64,000 nt of DNA from Janthinobacterium silvisoli (GTDB lineage Bacteria > Pseudomonadota > Gammaproteobacteria > Burkholderiales > Burkholderiaceae_D): assembly GCF_014200725.1 (NCBI RefSeq), contig NZ_JACHCL010000003.1, positions 62,001 to 126,000 of the forward strand. Reading direction: 5' to 3'. Position 1 is the first letter of the stretch, and every line of letters starts with the position of its first letter. Shown in pieces: positions 52,146 through 61,866 of the stretch. Both the position numbers and the translations under genes were made by a program. The notes under the pieces were generated by a model that had not been told where the DNA came from, ran no database searches, and saw nothing but the letters and a program-made list of their open reading frames with translations.

Positions 52146-53705
52146 TCAGAGGGGCAGGCGCGCTGAGGTAAAACGCCGCCAGGCCTTGTCCATGCGGCGT
52201 TCGTTATCGCCGCCCTGTGCCCGGGCTGCCAGATAGCCGCGGATAAAGGCGGCGTGCACTTGTAAATCCGCCTGGCCATCGGGCAATTCTTGCAATAAAC
52301 GGTCAGCGACGCGCACGTCGTTCATGGCGCCCAGTTCATCCTGCAGTAGCGACAGCCGCCCCACGTAGGGCAGCACTTTGCCGTTATTCAATAGCGAGGC
52401 AAAAAATTCCGTGGCGTAGCGCGTCTTCTTGGCGGCGATGCGCACCCGGTGGCGCTGTTGCGGCGTAGCGTGCAGCAAGCGTTTGCCCCGTTTCATCAAA
52501 CGGCGCTGGTCGGCGCGCAAGGTACGCTGCGCAAAGCCTTGCACACCGGCATCGAGCCTCTGCAACTGGCGCGGCGTGCGGCTGCTGCGCCAGCCGCGCC
52601 CATGCAGCCAGCGCTGCAAACCCAGCATCAGCGCCGTGTAGCGGCTCGAAGCAACCGCCTGCGCGGCAAGGGCGTGCTTTTCGTGTGCCTGCCCTCGGGC
52701 CGCCTGCGTCAATTGCGCCAGGGCGCCAGGACCAAAGCCTGCATCGGCGTCGCCGTCAAGCTGGGCCAGGGTATGGCCGGCCAACACGTCCCAGTCGCGC
52801 GCCTCGCCCAGCGCGCCGCTAAGCCAGTCCAGCTCGCCCTGCAACTCTACGGGCAAGGCCAGCAAGGATTTGAACATGCCCAGCGCCGAGCGCAAGCGGC
52901 GCAAGCCCACGCGCATCTGGTGCAGGCTTTCAACATCCTCGCCCTGTATGACACCATCCTGGTTCGCCCCCACCTGTGCCAGGCAATTGGCGACGATGGC
53001 CAGGAACACTTCTTCCACCGTCATCGCGGCATTGAGCACCACCGGCTGGGCCTTGCTTGCCTTCAGGGGCTGCTCCGGCAAAGCCAGCCGATAGCCGCGC
53101 TCCGCCTTGCTCATATGCCCCAGCTGCAGCGGCACCTCGCGCAACAGGAGCAGCGCCACGTCAAACAGGCTGGACGCCTGCCCCTCCTTCAATTCCAGCT
53201 CGACTTCGCTGACGCTGACCTTGCGCTCTCCACTCTCGATCACGCCCTGGTCCAGCACGCATTCGATGTGGTCGCCCTGCGGCGTATGCAATTGCCACAC
53301 TGTCCGCTGCATGCGGGTACTAAACACTTCTTGCAAGCTCTCACGGATTTCGGCTTGGCGCAACAGCGCGCGCACGGGCTGCTTGCGGCCGATGGCGGCG
53401 TCCAGCGCATCGAGGTCGGGCGTCGGGCCAGCCAGCTCGCCTTCCCATTCATGGCGGCTGTGCAAGCCGCCGCTGACCTGGCCACCGGCCTTCAAAGTCT
53501 GCACCCAGCGCCCGTCGACCTGGCGCATGCGCAGGCCTGCCTGGTGGCGGCACAGCTGCAAATCCGGCGTATCGACATAGATATCGTGCATGGCAAGTAT
53601 CTGTGGCAACTGCGGCGCCTGGCCGCCATTCTGCGCCAGCAGCGGGTGCGCTTGCAGCAGCGGCACATCTTCTGGCGCCAGCAGCAGTTTCAATTCGATT
53701 TCCAT
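52146..53705 (-). CDS. CYTH and CHAD domain protein (inorganic triphosphatase type)
   Basis: A 519-residue cytosolic protein. The N-terminal CYTH domain (about 1-205) starts with the EIELKL ExExK motif and contains the metal-binding strand pattern (YVDTPDLQL, LRMRQVDGRWVQTLK). The C-terminal CHAD domain (about 220-515) is helical and rich in conserved His and Arg (LHQMRVGLRRLRSAL, HRVRIAAKKTRYATEF), which bind polyphosphate. It resembles E. coli YgiF, a triphosphatase. It converges with the Kdo hydroxylase gene. Confidence 0.92.
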   Translation of the reverse strand: MEIELKLLLAPEDVPLLQAHPLLAQNGGQAPQLPQILAMHDIYVDTPDLQLCRHQAGLRMRQVDGRWVQTLKAGGQVSGGLHSRHEWEGELAGPTPDLDALDAAIGRKQPVRALLRQAEIRESLQEVFSTRMQRTVWQLHTPQGDHIECVLDQGVIESGERKVSVSEVELELKEGQASSLFDVALLLLREVPLQLGHMSKAERGYRLALPEQPLKASKAQPVVLNAAMTVEEVFLAIVANCLAQVGANQDGVIQGEDVESLHQMRVGLRRLRSALGMFKSLLALPVELQGELDWLSGALGEARDWDVLAGHTLAQLDGDADAGFGPGALAQLTQAARGQAHEKHALAAQAVASSRYTALMLGLQRWLHGRGWRSSRTPRQLQRLDAGVQGFAQRTLRADQRRLMKRGKRLLHATPQQRHRVRIAAKKTRYATEFFASLLNNGKVLPYVGRLSLLQDELGAMNDVRVADRLLQELPDGQADLQVHAAFIRGYLAARAQGGDNERRMDKAWRRFTSARLPL

Positions 53706-53843
53706 GATTGCTCCTCGTCAGACTTCTGAACAGCTATTGTAAGACGCCCGGCATGGCGCACAAATGCACATACAGCGCTCGCGCACGCAGAGTTTGATTT
53801 TGCGCCAAAATAAGCGATTCACCGATTCACAAATGGAGACAAC

Positions 53844-54884
53844 ATGACATATCACGCCGCCGACAATCGCTACGACACCATGCAATACCGCACCTGCGGA
53901 CGCAGCGGGCTGAAACTGCCGCTGCTATCGCTGGGCCTGTGGCACAACTTTGGCGACAGCAACAGCCTGGACTCGCAGCGCGACATGCTGCGCACGGCCT
54001 TCGACCTGGGCATCACGCATTTCGACCTGGCCAATAACTATGGGCCGCCTTACGGCAGCGCGGAAAGCAATTTTGGCAAGCTGCTGCGCGACGATTTCCT
54101 GCCCTACCGCGATGAACTGATCATTTCCACCAAGGCTGGCTGGGATATGTGGCCAGGCCCGTATGGCCAGGGCGGCGGTTCGCGTAAATATGTGCTGGCC
54201 AGCCTCGATCAAAGCTTGCAGCGCCTGGGCCTCGATTATGTCGATATTTTCTATTCGCACCGCTACGACGCCGACACGCCGCTGGAAGAAACCATGGGCG
54301 CGCTGGCCACAGCCGTGCAGCAAGGCAAGGCGCTGTATGTGGGCCTGTCGTCGTATTCGCCGCAAAAGACGGCCGAGGCCGCCAAGCTGCTGCGCGACTG
54401 GAAAGTGCCGTGTCTGATCCACCAGCCGTCCTACAATCTGCTCAACCGCTGGATCGAGGAAGATGGCTTGCTCGACACCTTGCAGGACGAAGGCATGGGT
54501 TGCATCACGTTCACTGCGCTGGCGCAAGGCTTGCTCAGCGATAAATACCTCGATGGCGTACCGCAAGACGCGAGGGTCAACCGTCCTGGCGGCGGCTCGC
54601 TGACCAGCAAGCACCTGAGCGCGGAAAACCTGGCCCGCGTGCGCGCCCTGAATCAAATCGCCCAGCAGCGCGGACAAACCCTGGCGCAGATGGCGCTGGC
54701 GTGGGTGCTGCGCGATGCCCGCGTGACGTCGACCCTGATTGGCGCCAGCAGCAGCGCGCAAATCCGCGAAAACGTGGCGGCACTGCAAAACCTGAGTTTC
54801 ACAGAGGCAGAGTTGCGCGCCATCGATGAGCAGGCGCGCGAAGGCCATATCAATCTGTGGGAAAAACCGTCGCGCGCAAAGTAA
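53844..54884 (+). CDS. Aldo/keto reductase, L-glyceraldehyde 3-phosphate reductase type
   Basis: A 346-residue NADPH-dependent reductase of the AKR14/YghZ subgroup. The catalytic Asp/Tyr pair is in FDLANNYGPPYGSAE, Lys in ISTKAGW and His in YSHRYD. MQYRTCGRSGLKLP is the typical N-terminus. The GPYGQGGGSRKYVLASLDQSL insert fits YghZ. It reduces L-glyceraldehyde-3-phosphate and methylglyoxal in E. coli; the same role is likely here. Confidence 0.92.
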   Translation: MTYHAADNRYDTMQYRTCGRSGLKLPLLSLGLWHNFGDSNSLDSQRDMLRTAFDLGITHFDLANNYGPPYGSAESNFGKLLRDDFLPYRDELIISTKAGWDMWPGPYGQGGGSRKYVLASLDQSLQRLGLDYVDIFYSHRYDADTPLEETMGALATAVQQGKALYVGLSSYSPQKTAEAAKLLRDWKVPCLIHQPSYNLLNRWIEEDGLLDTLQDEGMGCITFTALAQGLLSDKYLDGVPQDARVNRPGGGSLTSKHLSAENLARVRALNQIAQQRGQTLAQMALAWVLRDARVTSTLIGASSSAQIRENVAALQNLSFTEAELRAIDEQAREGHINLWEKPSRAK

Positions 54885-54887
54885 GAT

Positions 54888-55358
54888 TCATAGCGAGGGC
54901 GGCAGGCCCGGCAGCAAGGCGCGCAGTTCCAGCTCCACCTGCTGGCGCCGCTCATGTGTGCCGTAGCGACCCACCTCGACCTGCCGGCCCGGTGCCGTGA
55001 TGCGTATCAGCTGGCGCGGGCCGCGCGGCACGCTGATACGCGTGCACCACGGTTCAAACCTGCTGCGCCGGCGGCGCCGTGCACTGACTTGTTCGACAAA
55101 CAGTACGCCATCGCGCAGGGAAATCTGTTCGTAGTCGCGCGCATGGCGCTGGTAATACAGCAGCGCAGCGGCGACCGAGCTCAGCTCCATCACGGAAAAC
55201 AGGGAAATATACCAGTAGCCGCGCAGCGCGAAAACCAGGGCGATACTGGTAGAAAAGAAGCACAGCAGGCCATAGGCGCGCAGCAACTGGCGCGCCGTCA
55301 ACGCGCTGTGGCGGATAAACCGCCATTCAGGTTGTTCTCTTGAGCAATCGCGTGGCAT
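54888..55358 (-). CDS. DUF2244 membrane protein
   Basis: A 156-residue protein with two membrane helices (about 28-48 and 52-70), followed by a cytoplasmic basic region (SARRRRRSRFEPWCTRISV) and a C-terminal GRQVEVGRYGTHERRQQVELELR segment, the DUF2244 pattern. In aerobic betaproteobacteria it is often linked to cytochrome oxidase genes, which are not in this window. The function is unknown. It converges with the aldo/keto reductase gene. Confidence 0.8.
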   Translation of the reverse strand: MPRDCSREQPEWRFIRHSALTARQLLRAYGLLCFFSTSIALVFALRGYWYISLFSVMELSSVAAALLYYQRHARDYEQISLRDGVLFVEQVSARRRRRSRFEPWCTRISVPRGPRQLIRITAPGRQVEVGRYGTHERRQQVELELRALLPGLPPSL

Positions 55359-55404
55359 GGCGCCTCCGGCAATAAACTCCTACATCAGCAGCAATGCAGC
55401 GCTA

Positions 55405-55710
55405 TCAGCTTCCCAGGTGCACCAGTGCATGGCCCACATGCTGCCACCAGTGCGGGCGCGACTTGACCTGCGCCAGACAACCCGTATCGAGTTCGGTGGG
55501 AAACACGCGATCCTGGCACGCCCTGGTTTGCAAGGCATAACGCTGGTTTTCCGCCGCTGACAGGGCCAGCACCAGCCAGAACGCCAGCGCCAGCAAGACC
55601 ACCAATATGCTCCAGGGCAGATGATTGGTCGTGCTTTTTTCACCAAAGAACTCGCGTGAGCGCGACCCTTCGTACATCGACATCAAACCTTTTTCTTTTT
55701 CATCCGTCAT
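55405..55710 (-). CDS. Small single-pass membrane protein, HWWQH motif (paralogue 1)
   Basis: A 101-residue protein. A short polar N-terminus is followed by one membrane helix (about 33-52, ILVVLLALAFWLVLALS) and an extracytoplasmic tail with ENQRYAL, two Cys (TRACQD, TGCLAQV) and HWWQHVGHALVHLGS. The same pattern occurs in the protein at 62834-63058. No named family is recognised. Residue 10 Met is an alternative start. Confidence 0.65.
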   Translation of the reverse strand: MTDEKEKGLMSMYEGSRSREFFGEKSTTNHLPWSILVVLLALAFWLVLALSAAENQRYALQTRACQDRVFPTELDTGCLAQVKSRPHWWQHVGHALVHLGS

Positions 55711-56073
55711 CTGCGCTTACATCCTCTTCAGCAATATTGCCCTGCTGGCCATGGCGGCCTGACTACCGTTCGGCCATCATTTTACGCTGACCGCTTCGTC
55801 CTTACATGAAAATCATCGTACGCCGCCGCGCAAGGCGATGGCGCACGGCTGCAAAGCATTCCTTCGAGTAAAAATGCGGCAATGCACAATTGCTTACAAA
55901 TATTTACTTCACAAATGTACTATTCATTGATATAGTTCACTCAAGTAAGCACGCTTCCCATCCAGAAACATGCTTCATCGGCAGCGCAGTACCTATCAGT
56001 GAGCCTTGCCGACCCGACCGGTACGTGGCGATCCGGCCCATCCACCCAGCCACTTAGCTCTAGGAGTTTCATC
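55711..56073. other. Intergenic region with promoter
   Basis: A 363-bp divergent region between the small membrane protein and the DUF4148 gene. It has a sigma70-like promoter at 55908-55936 for the plus-strand gene and a long leader of about 130 nt. No other structure stands out. Confidence 0.55.
55908..55936 (+). promoter_or_regulatory. Predicted promoter of the DUF4148 gene
   Basis: TTCACA (55908-55913) and TATAGT (55931-55936) are spaced by 17 bp. The ribosome binding site TAGGAG lies just before the ATG at 56074. Confidence 0.5.
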
Positions 56074-56376
56074 ATGCAAGCCAAGTCAGTTTTAGCCGCA
56101 TTGTTTGCCATTACCGCCGCCAGCTCGGTCTTCGCCCAAAGCGCCCCGGCCACAAAAACCGTCAGCGACAGCCAGGCACAATACATCCAGGCCCGTAACG
56201 CCGGCGAGATCCCCACCAGCGTCGCCGCCTACCCGCAGGCACCCGCCGCCGCTCCCAGCAAAGTGACACGCGAGCAAGTCATGGCCGAGTTCTACGCCGC
56301 CCGCAAGGCTGGCCAGATCCCGCAAACGGAAGCCGATTTTGATGTTGCCCAAACCCGTCATCAAATCGCCAAGTAA
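56074..56376 (+). CDS. DUF4148-type small exported protein
   Basis: A 100-residue protein with a signal peptide (about 1-22, ending VFAQ). Two similar helical segments (AQYIQARNAGEIPTSV and AEFYAARKAGQIPQTE) form an internal repeat typical of the DUF4148 family, which is abundant in Burkholderiales. The function is unknown; probably periplasmic. It is preceded by its own promoter and stands alone before the efflux operon. Confidence 0.78.
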   Translation: MQAKSVLAALFAITAASSVFAQSAPATKTVSDSQAQYIQARNAGEIPTSVAAYPQAPAAAPSKVTREQVMAEFYAARKAGQIPQTEADFDVAQTRHQIAK

Positions 56377-56546
56377 GCCAGCAAGCCTGTCAAGCCAGCC
56401 AGTCAGCGGGCGCACTTGACCCAATCGCGCAGTTGCGGCGCAGCAGCATCCGGGCCACTCCCGGCGCTCACCGCGACCCACCGCACTTTATCTTTATTCC
56501 ACGCCACCGACCCCGCCCCCGTCCTGGAGTTTCCTCTGGAGTTATT

Positions 56547-58043
56547 ATGTCCTTGCACAGCCGTCTCCTTGCCGCCAGCCTGACCCTTGCCTTGAGCGCT
56601 TGCGCCGACATGGGCCATATCGCGCCGCAATCGGCCATGCTGGACCCGAACAGCCTGCAAGCAGGCAAAGCCATCGACGATGCCAGCGCCGCCGCCATCG
56701 CTTGGCCGCGCGCCTTATGGTGGCAAGACTTGCAAGACCCCCAATTAAATCAGTTGATGCAGCAGGCGCTGGCCGACAGCCCCACCCTGCGCGGCGCCCA
56801 GGCGCGCGTGCGCCAGGCTGAAGCACTGGCCGGCGCCGCCGAAGAAAAGACGCGCCCGCAAGGCCAGGCCGATGTCTCCATCAACCGCGAACTGTATTCA
56901 GGCAACGGCACCACGCCCGCGCCGCTGGCCGGCAATTACGCCTGGCGCAACCAGGCCACCGTCAGCGCCTCGTACGACCTGGACCTGTGGGGCCACAACC
57001 GCGCCGCGCTGGCCGCCGCGCTGGGCGACGTGCAACTGGCGTCGGCCGAATCGCAGATGGCCCGCCTGACCCTGGAAACGGCGCTGGTGCGCACCTACAT
57101 CCAGCTCTCCTATCAATTCACCTTGCAAGATGTGATCGAACGCAGCCTGGCACAGCGCGCGCACATCCTCGACATCACCCAGCGCCGCCGGCAAGCGGGC
57201 ATCGGCACCGATGTGGATGTGGCACAGATCGAAACCACCTTGCCGGCCGGCCGCCGCCAGCTCGAGCAATCGACCGAATCGCTGGCCCTGCTGCGCAACC
57301 AGCTGGCAGCGCTGTCAGGCAAGGGACCGGCTGCCGGCGCCGCCTTGACGCGCCCCGTGCTGCGCCTGGACCGTCCGCTGGCCATCCCCAAGGCCTTGCC
57401 TGCCGACCTGATCGGCCGCCGCCCCGATATCGCCGCCCAGCGCTGGAGAGTCGAGGCTGCCGCGCGCCGCATCGATGCTGCCAAGGCCGAGTTTTATCCC
57501 AATGTGAACCTGGTGGCATTTGCCGGCTTGCAATCGTTTGGCTTTGATAAATTCCTCGATATCAATTCGCAGATACGCGGCGTCACACCCGCGCTGAGCC
57601 TGCCCATCTTTGCCGGCGCCCGCCTGCGCGCCCAACTGGGCAACCAGACTGCCATCTACGACGGCGCCGTCGAGCAATACAACGCCACCGTGATCCAGGC
57701 CATGTCGGACGTGGCCAACGCCGTCACCAGCGCCCAGTCGCTGCAAAAGCAGAACGAACTGACGCGGCAGGCGCTGGCCACGGCGCAGCGCACACGCGAC
57801 CTGGCTGAAAAAGCCTACAAGGCCGGCATGAGCGACGCCATCAATATGCTCAATGCGCAAGTGGCGCTGCTGGCGGAAGACCAGCAGCAGGCGCAGAACG
57901 GCGCGCGTGAACTGGACTTGTACGTTTCCCTGATGAATGCATTGGGTGGCGGCATCGAGACGCATGTTGCCGATGGTCAACAAGCTGATCAGCACACTGA
58001 CCAACAAGATACAATCAGCGCTTTATCTACAGTAAAGGAATGA
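56547..58043 (+). CDS. Outer-membrane efflux channel, NodT/OprM family lipoprotein
   Basis: A 498-residue TolC-like outer-membrane factor. The lipobox LALSACAD (Cys near residue 17) marks a lipoprotein. Two OEP repeats follow (about 60-255 and 275-465), with PTLRGAQARVRQAEALA, the ASYDLDLWG motif and LIGRRPDIAAQRWRVEAA. It is the exit duct for the efflux system encoded downstream. ATG 56547 has CTGGAG upstream; the frame extends to 56433. It ends 1 bp before the MarR gene. Confidence 0.9.
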   Translation: MSLHSRLLAASLTLALSACADMGHIAPQSAMLDPNSLQAGKAIDDASAAAIAWPRALWWQDLQDPQLNQLMQQALADSPTLRGAQARVRQAEALAGAAEEKTRPQGQADVSINRELYSGNGTTPAPLAGNYAWRNQATVSASYDLDLWGHNRAALAAALGDVQLASAESQMARLTLETALVRTYIQLSYQFTLQDVIERSLAQRAHILDITQRRRQAGIGTDVDVAQIETTLPAGRRQLEQSTESLALLRNQLAALSGKGPAAGAALTRPVLRLDRPLAIPKALPADLIGRRPDIAAQRWRVEAAARRIDAAKAEFYPNVNLVAFAGLQSFGFDKFLDINSQIRGVTPALSLPIFAGARLRAQLGNQTAIYDGAVEQYNATVIQAMSDVANAVTSAQSLQKQNELTRQALATAQRTRDLAEKAYKAGMSDAINMLNAQVALLAEDQQQAQNGARELDLYVSLMNALGGGIETHVADGQQADQHTDQQDTISALSTVKE

Positions 58044-58044
58044 C

Positions 58045-58551
58045 ATGATTGCTTTTGACGCCACCTCCAGGCGCTTGCAAACTATCAGCACGCGCATGCC
58101 AGGCTTTCCGCTGGAGCTGATGCGTTTGCTGCGCATGACTTACAACATTCAAAAGGGCATGAAGGATCTGACCAATGCCGCGCTGAAAAAGCATGACCTG
58201 GTCGATGCCAGCTATATGGTGCTGGCCGTGCTGTACGGTACGGACGGTGAAACCTCGAATGCCTGCACCCTGGGCCTGGCTTCGCATGAAAAACCGGCTA
58301 ACCTGACGCGCGTGTGCAACGACCTGGAAAGCCGTGGCCTGATTCATCGCGGCACCCGCCCTGGCGACCGCCGCTCGGTGATGATTTCGCTGACGGACGC
58401 AGGCCGCGCGCTGATCGAAAAAGCCCTGCCCGACGTCTACAAGGAAACCTCCTTGCTGTACGCCGACTTTACGGCCGAAGAACTGCAAGTGCTCGACAAA
58501 CTGTATCTGCGCCAGTTGCGCAACCTGAATATCCTCAACAGCCAGAACTGA
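58045..58551 (+). CDS. MarR-family transcriptional regulator
   Basis: A 168-residue winged-helix repressor. The N-terminal dimerisation helices are followed by the recognition region (NLTRVCNDLESRGLIHRGTRPGDRRSVMISLTDAG, about 90-130), including the DxRS wing motif. It probably represses the efflux operon in which it is encoded and responds to a phenolic ligand. AAAGGA lies 5 bases before the ATG, and the gene is 1 bp from the channel gene. Confidence 0.92.
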   Translation: MIAFDATSRRLQTISTRMPGFPLELMRLLRMTYNIQKGMKDLTNAALKKHDLVDASYMVLAVLYGTDGETSNACTLGLASHEKPANLTRVCNDLESRGLIHRGTRPGDRRSVMISLTDAGRALIEKALPDVYKETSLLYADFTAEELQVLDKLYLRQLRNLNILNSQN

Positions 58552-58565
58552 CATACACCACACCG

Positions 58566-60725
58566 ATGACGCCAGCCTCCGCACCATCTACCCTGCCCGG
58601 CCCATTGCGCCAGGCTGCCCGCTGGCTGGCGCTGGCGCTGACAGACTGGCGCGCAACCGAAGGGGAACGCTGGATCTTTGTCTTCAAGACCCTGGTCGCC
58701 GCCTTCAGCGCACTGTGGCTGGCCTACCGCCTGGGCCTCGATTCACCGAGCACGGCGATGACTACCACCATCATCCTGGCCCTGCCCAGCAGCGGCATGG
58801 TGCTGGAAAAAAGCCTGTACCGCGTGGGCGGCACCCTGGTCGGCTGCCTGGCCGCGCTGACACTGATCGGCCTGTTCCCGCAACAGCCGGTGCTGCTGTA
58901 TGCGGGCCTGGCCCTGTGGGTGGGCCTGTGCACCAGCGGCGCCACCCTGTACCGCAATGCCCAGTCCTATGTGTATGTATTGTCCGGCTATACGGCCTGC
59001 ATCATCGCGCTGCCCGCCATCGACCAGCCCACGCAGGTATTCGCGCTGGCCGTCACGCGGGCGGCCGAAGTCGGCCTGGGGATCATTTGCTCGGCCGCGG
59101 TTTCCAGCGTGCTGCTGCCGCGCCACCAGGGCACGCAAGTGATGCGCACGGTCGAAGCGCGCTACGGCAAATTCCTGGCCTTTTGCCAGGACGTGCTGCA
59201 GCAAAAGCTGACGCCGGCCCAGGTCGAAGTGACGCATCTGCAATTTGCCGCCGACGTGGCGGCGCTGGAACATGGCCGCTCGGCGGCGCTGTTTGAATTG
59301 AGTGAAGCGGTCAGCCACGCACGCGGACAAAACCGCAAGCTGCATGCCTTCAATGCCTCGTTCATGACGGCGCTGACCACTTTCTACACCTTCCACCGCC
59401 TGTACGAACGCATGCGGCGCGAGGGCGAATCGCCGGTGATGCAGGCGTGCGCGCCGCTGTACGCCATCGTCGCCGAAGCGCTGCAGGCGACGCCGTCGCA
59501 AGACTCGCTCGACACCATGCAGCTGCACCTGCAGGCGGCGCTGACCGAGGCGCGCCAGCAGATCAGGGCGGCAGAGGTCCAGCATGCGCAGCGCATCGAT
59601 TTCGACACCGCCTGCGAATTGCTGGAACGCTTTGCGCGCGACATGAGCCGCTTTCACGCCGTGTATTTCAGCCTGCGCCACGGCACGGCGCTGGCGATCA
59701 CCGCGCCGCAAGCCTATGCCCCCAAGACCCCGCCCGCGCTGGTGATCGCCAGCGGTGTGCGCGCCGCGCTCAACGTGGGACTGCTGGCGCTGGGCGCCTA
59801 CTTCCTGGCCTGGCCGCAAGCCGGTGTCGCCATGCTGATGGCGATCGTGTTTTGCGCCCTGTCCGCGTCGTCGCCACGCCCGATCGCCATGGTGCGCGGC
59901 GTGCTGATCGGCTTCGTGCTCGGTTTTCCCCTGTCTTTCATCTGCCTGTACTTCCTGCTGGTGCATGCCGACGGTTTTCCCATGCTGATGCTCAGCTTCG
60001 CGCCTTTCCTTGCCGTCGGCCTGTATTTGCTGACCAACCCCGCCAAGGCGGGCATCGGCCTGGGCCTGGCCATCTTCATCACCCAGGTGGCGCCCAACAA
60101 TGTGCTGCACGTCGATGGCGCCGGCTTTCTCAATACCAGCATCGCGCTGATCGCCGGCCTGATCCTGGCGCTGGTGGTGTCGGCCGTGATCCTGCCCGAA
60201 CACACCATGGGCAATAAAGAGCATGTGGGCCGCGCCCTGTGGCGCGAAACGCTGCGCGCCTGCACCGCGTCGTTACGGCAGCTACGCCTGTTTGGCCAGC
60301 ACCGTTTCGACAACCGCATGCGCGATCTGCTAAGCCAGCTCAATGCAGCCGCCGGTCCCACTCCTGGCGAAGAGACGCGCGCCGTCGTGCGCCAGGCCTT
60401 GAGCTTGCTGGAAATCGGCCAATCGGTGCTGGAACTGCGCGACCTGATCGCCACCTCCAGCGCCGGCGCCACCGACGAGGCGGTGCAGGCGCTGCAGCGC
60501 TGCGTGGACAGTATCACCGGCTGGCTGCGCACGCGCAGCGAAACAGAGCGGCAAACAGCGCTGGCCGCCATCCTGCATGCGGGCAGCGCGGTGCGCGGTG
60601 CGCAAGCGAAGTGCGCACCGGAACGGGCCGTTCGCCTGCAGACGGCGCTGGCCGATTTGCACTCGATCTACACTTCATTACTCGACAACATGGCGCATGG
60701 CGCCGGAGACCTTCATGCCGCGTGA
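58566..60725 (+). CDS. FUSC family efflux transporter (AaeB-like)
   Basis: A 719-residue inner-membrane protein with two blocks of about five to six helices (about 35-180 and 395-545), each followed by a cytoplasmic domain, the FUSC/AaeB/YccS layout. LVAAFSALWLAYRLGL and the repeated ITQVAPN-type stretch mark the two halves. AaeB relatives export aromatic carboxylic acids with an HlyD adaptor. The start at 58566 (MTPASAPS) lies 14 bp after the MarR stop; the frame upstream of it overlaps marR. Confidence 0.9.
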   Translation: MTPASAPSTLPGPLRQAARWLALALTDWRATEGERWIFVFKTLVAAFSALWLAYRLGLDSPSTAMTTTIILALPSSGMVLEKSLYRVGGTLVGCLAALTLIGLFPQQPVLLYAGLALWVGLCTSGATLYRNAQSYVYVLSGYTACIIALPAIDQPTQVFALAVTRAAEVGLGIICSAAVSSVLLPRHQGTQVMRTVEARYGKFLAFCQDVLQQKLTPAQVEVTHLQFAADVAALEHGRSAALFELSEAVSHARGQNRKLHAFNASFMTALTTFYTFHRLYERMRREGESPVMQACAPLYAIVAEALQATPSQDSLDTMQLHLQAALTEARQQIRAAEVQHAQRIDFDTACELLERFARDMSRFHAVYFSLRHGTALAITAPQAYAPKTPPALVIASGVRAALNVGLLALGAYFLAWPQAGVAMLMAIVFCALSASSPRPIAMVRGVLIGFVLGFPLSFICLYFLLVHADGFPMLMLSFAPFLAVGLYLLTNPAKAGIGLGLAIFITQVAPNNVLHVDGAGFLNTSIALIAGLILALVVSAVILPEHTMGNKEHVGRALWRETLRACTASLRQLRLFGQHRFDNRMRDLLSQLNAAAGPTPGEETRAVVRQALSLLEIGQSVLELRDLIATSSAGATDEAVQALQRCVDSITGWLRTRSETERQTALAAILHAGSAVRGAQAKCAPERAVRLQTALADLHSIYTSLLDNMAHGAGDLHAA

Positions 60726-60915
60726 ATTCGCCTTTTTCGGGATTCTGATTCCCACTTTGCTGCCGCTATTCTTCCTCAGCATCGCCCTGCAGGCGGTGCT
60801 CGACGCCTGTCTCGGCTGGCTGGGCTTTTACCGCATGGTGTGGCATCCATCGCTGGTGCGGCTATGCATCTTCATCGCCATCTTTGGCGCACTGACCCTG
60901 TCGATCTATAAATAA
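60715..60915 (+). CDS. DUF1656 small membrane protein (AaeX-like)
   Basis: A 66-residue protein with two hydrophobic helices (about 6-28 and 45-64), starting MPREFAFFGILIPTLLPLFF. It is the DUF1656 family found between FUSC and HlyD genes in aae-type efflux operons. It overlaps the FUSC gene by 11 bp, with CGGAG in front of the ATG. Confidence 0.9.
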   Translation: MPREFAFFGILIPTLLPLFFLSIALQAVLDACLGWLGFYRMVWHPSLVRLCIFIAIFGALTLSIYK

Positions 60916-60945
60916 CTATTCAATCTGTACATAAGAGATGCTGTC

Positions 60946-61866
60946 ATGGTAAATAAACTGACCCGCTATGCAATCACCCTGCTGCTCCTGGCCGCCGCCG
61001 TCTGGATAGGCAAGGCCGTCTGGGACCGCTACATGGAGTCGCCATGGACGCGCGATGGACGCATCAAGGCCGATATCGTCAACATCAGCGCTGACGTGGC
61101 CGGCACCGTCACGGACGTGATGGTGCGCGATAACCAGGTGGTGCAAAAAGGCGACGTGCTGTTCATCGTCGACAAGGAACGCTATGCCAGCGCGCTGGCC
61201 CAGGCCGACGCCGTGCTGGCCGCGCAAAAGACCGAGCAAGGCCGCCGCGGCAAGGAAGCCCAGCGCCGGGCTGGCCTCGATGACAGCATCGTCTCGGCCG
61301 AGAACCGCGAAACGGCCAGCTACGCCGCCACTTCGGCCGGCGCACAGGTGCGCGCCGCACTGGCTGCCCGCGAGCTGGCGCAACTGAATCTGGAGCGCAC
61401 CGTGGTGCGCGCACCCGTCAGCGGCTACGTGACCAACCTCAATGTGCACAAGGGCGATTTCGCCGCCGTAGGCGCGCCCAAGCTGGCCATCATCGACAGC
61501 GCCTCGTATTACGTGGTCGGCTATTTCGAAGAAACCAAGCTCGGTTTGCTGGCGCAGGGCGACAAGGCGGAAATGAACTTGATGAGCGGCGGCACCCTGC
61601 ACGGCCACATCGAAAGCATCGCGCGCGGCATCACCGACCGCGACGCCGCCACCGGCCATGAACTGCTGGCCGACGTGAACCCGACCTTCAACTGGGTGCG
61701 CCTGGCGCAGCGCGTCCCCGTGCGTATCCAGATCGACCAGCTGGCCAAGGACCAGGTGCTGGTAGCCGGCACCACCTGCACCGTGGTGATCACGCCGCGT
61801 TCGGCGCCGGCCAAGGCTGCACCTGCAGCGCCAGCAGCGCCAGCAACTGCGGCGCCCAAGGCTTGA
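60946..61866 (+). CDS. HlyD/AaeA-type periplasmic adaptor protein
   Basis: A 306-residue membrane fusion protein. One N-terminal membrane anchor (about 7-27) is followed by a biotinyl-lipoyl half-motif (TRDGRIKADIVNISADVAGTV), an alpha hairpin (about 75-150), the second lipoyl half (VVRAPVSGYVTNLNVHKGD) and a beta barrel. A short Ala/Pro tail ends it. It bridges the FUSC pump and the outer-membrane channel of the same operon. Confidence 0.93.
   Translation: MVNKLTRYAITLLLLAAAVWIGKAVWDRYMESPWTRDGRIKADIVNISADVAGTVTDVMVRDNQVVQKGDVLFIVDKERYASALAQADAVLAAQKTEQGRRGKEAQRRAGLDDSIVSAENRETASYAATSAGAQVRAALAARELAQLNLERTVVRAPVSGYVTNLNVHKGDFAAVGAPKLAIIDSASYYVVGYFEETKLGLLAQGDKAEMNLMSGGTLHGHIESIARGITDRDAATGHELLADVNPTFNWVRLAQRVPVRIQIDQLAKDQVLVAGTTCTVVITPRSAPAKAAPAAPAAPATAAPKA

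Noticed and set aside
52122..52152. Bidirectional terminator between the Kdo hydroxylase and CYTH/CHAD genes
   Set aside because: A GAGGG...CTCCCTC hairpin exists, but it is imperfect, has no U-tract on either strand and overlaps the end of the CYTH/CHAD gene.
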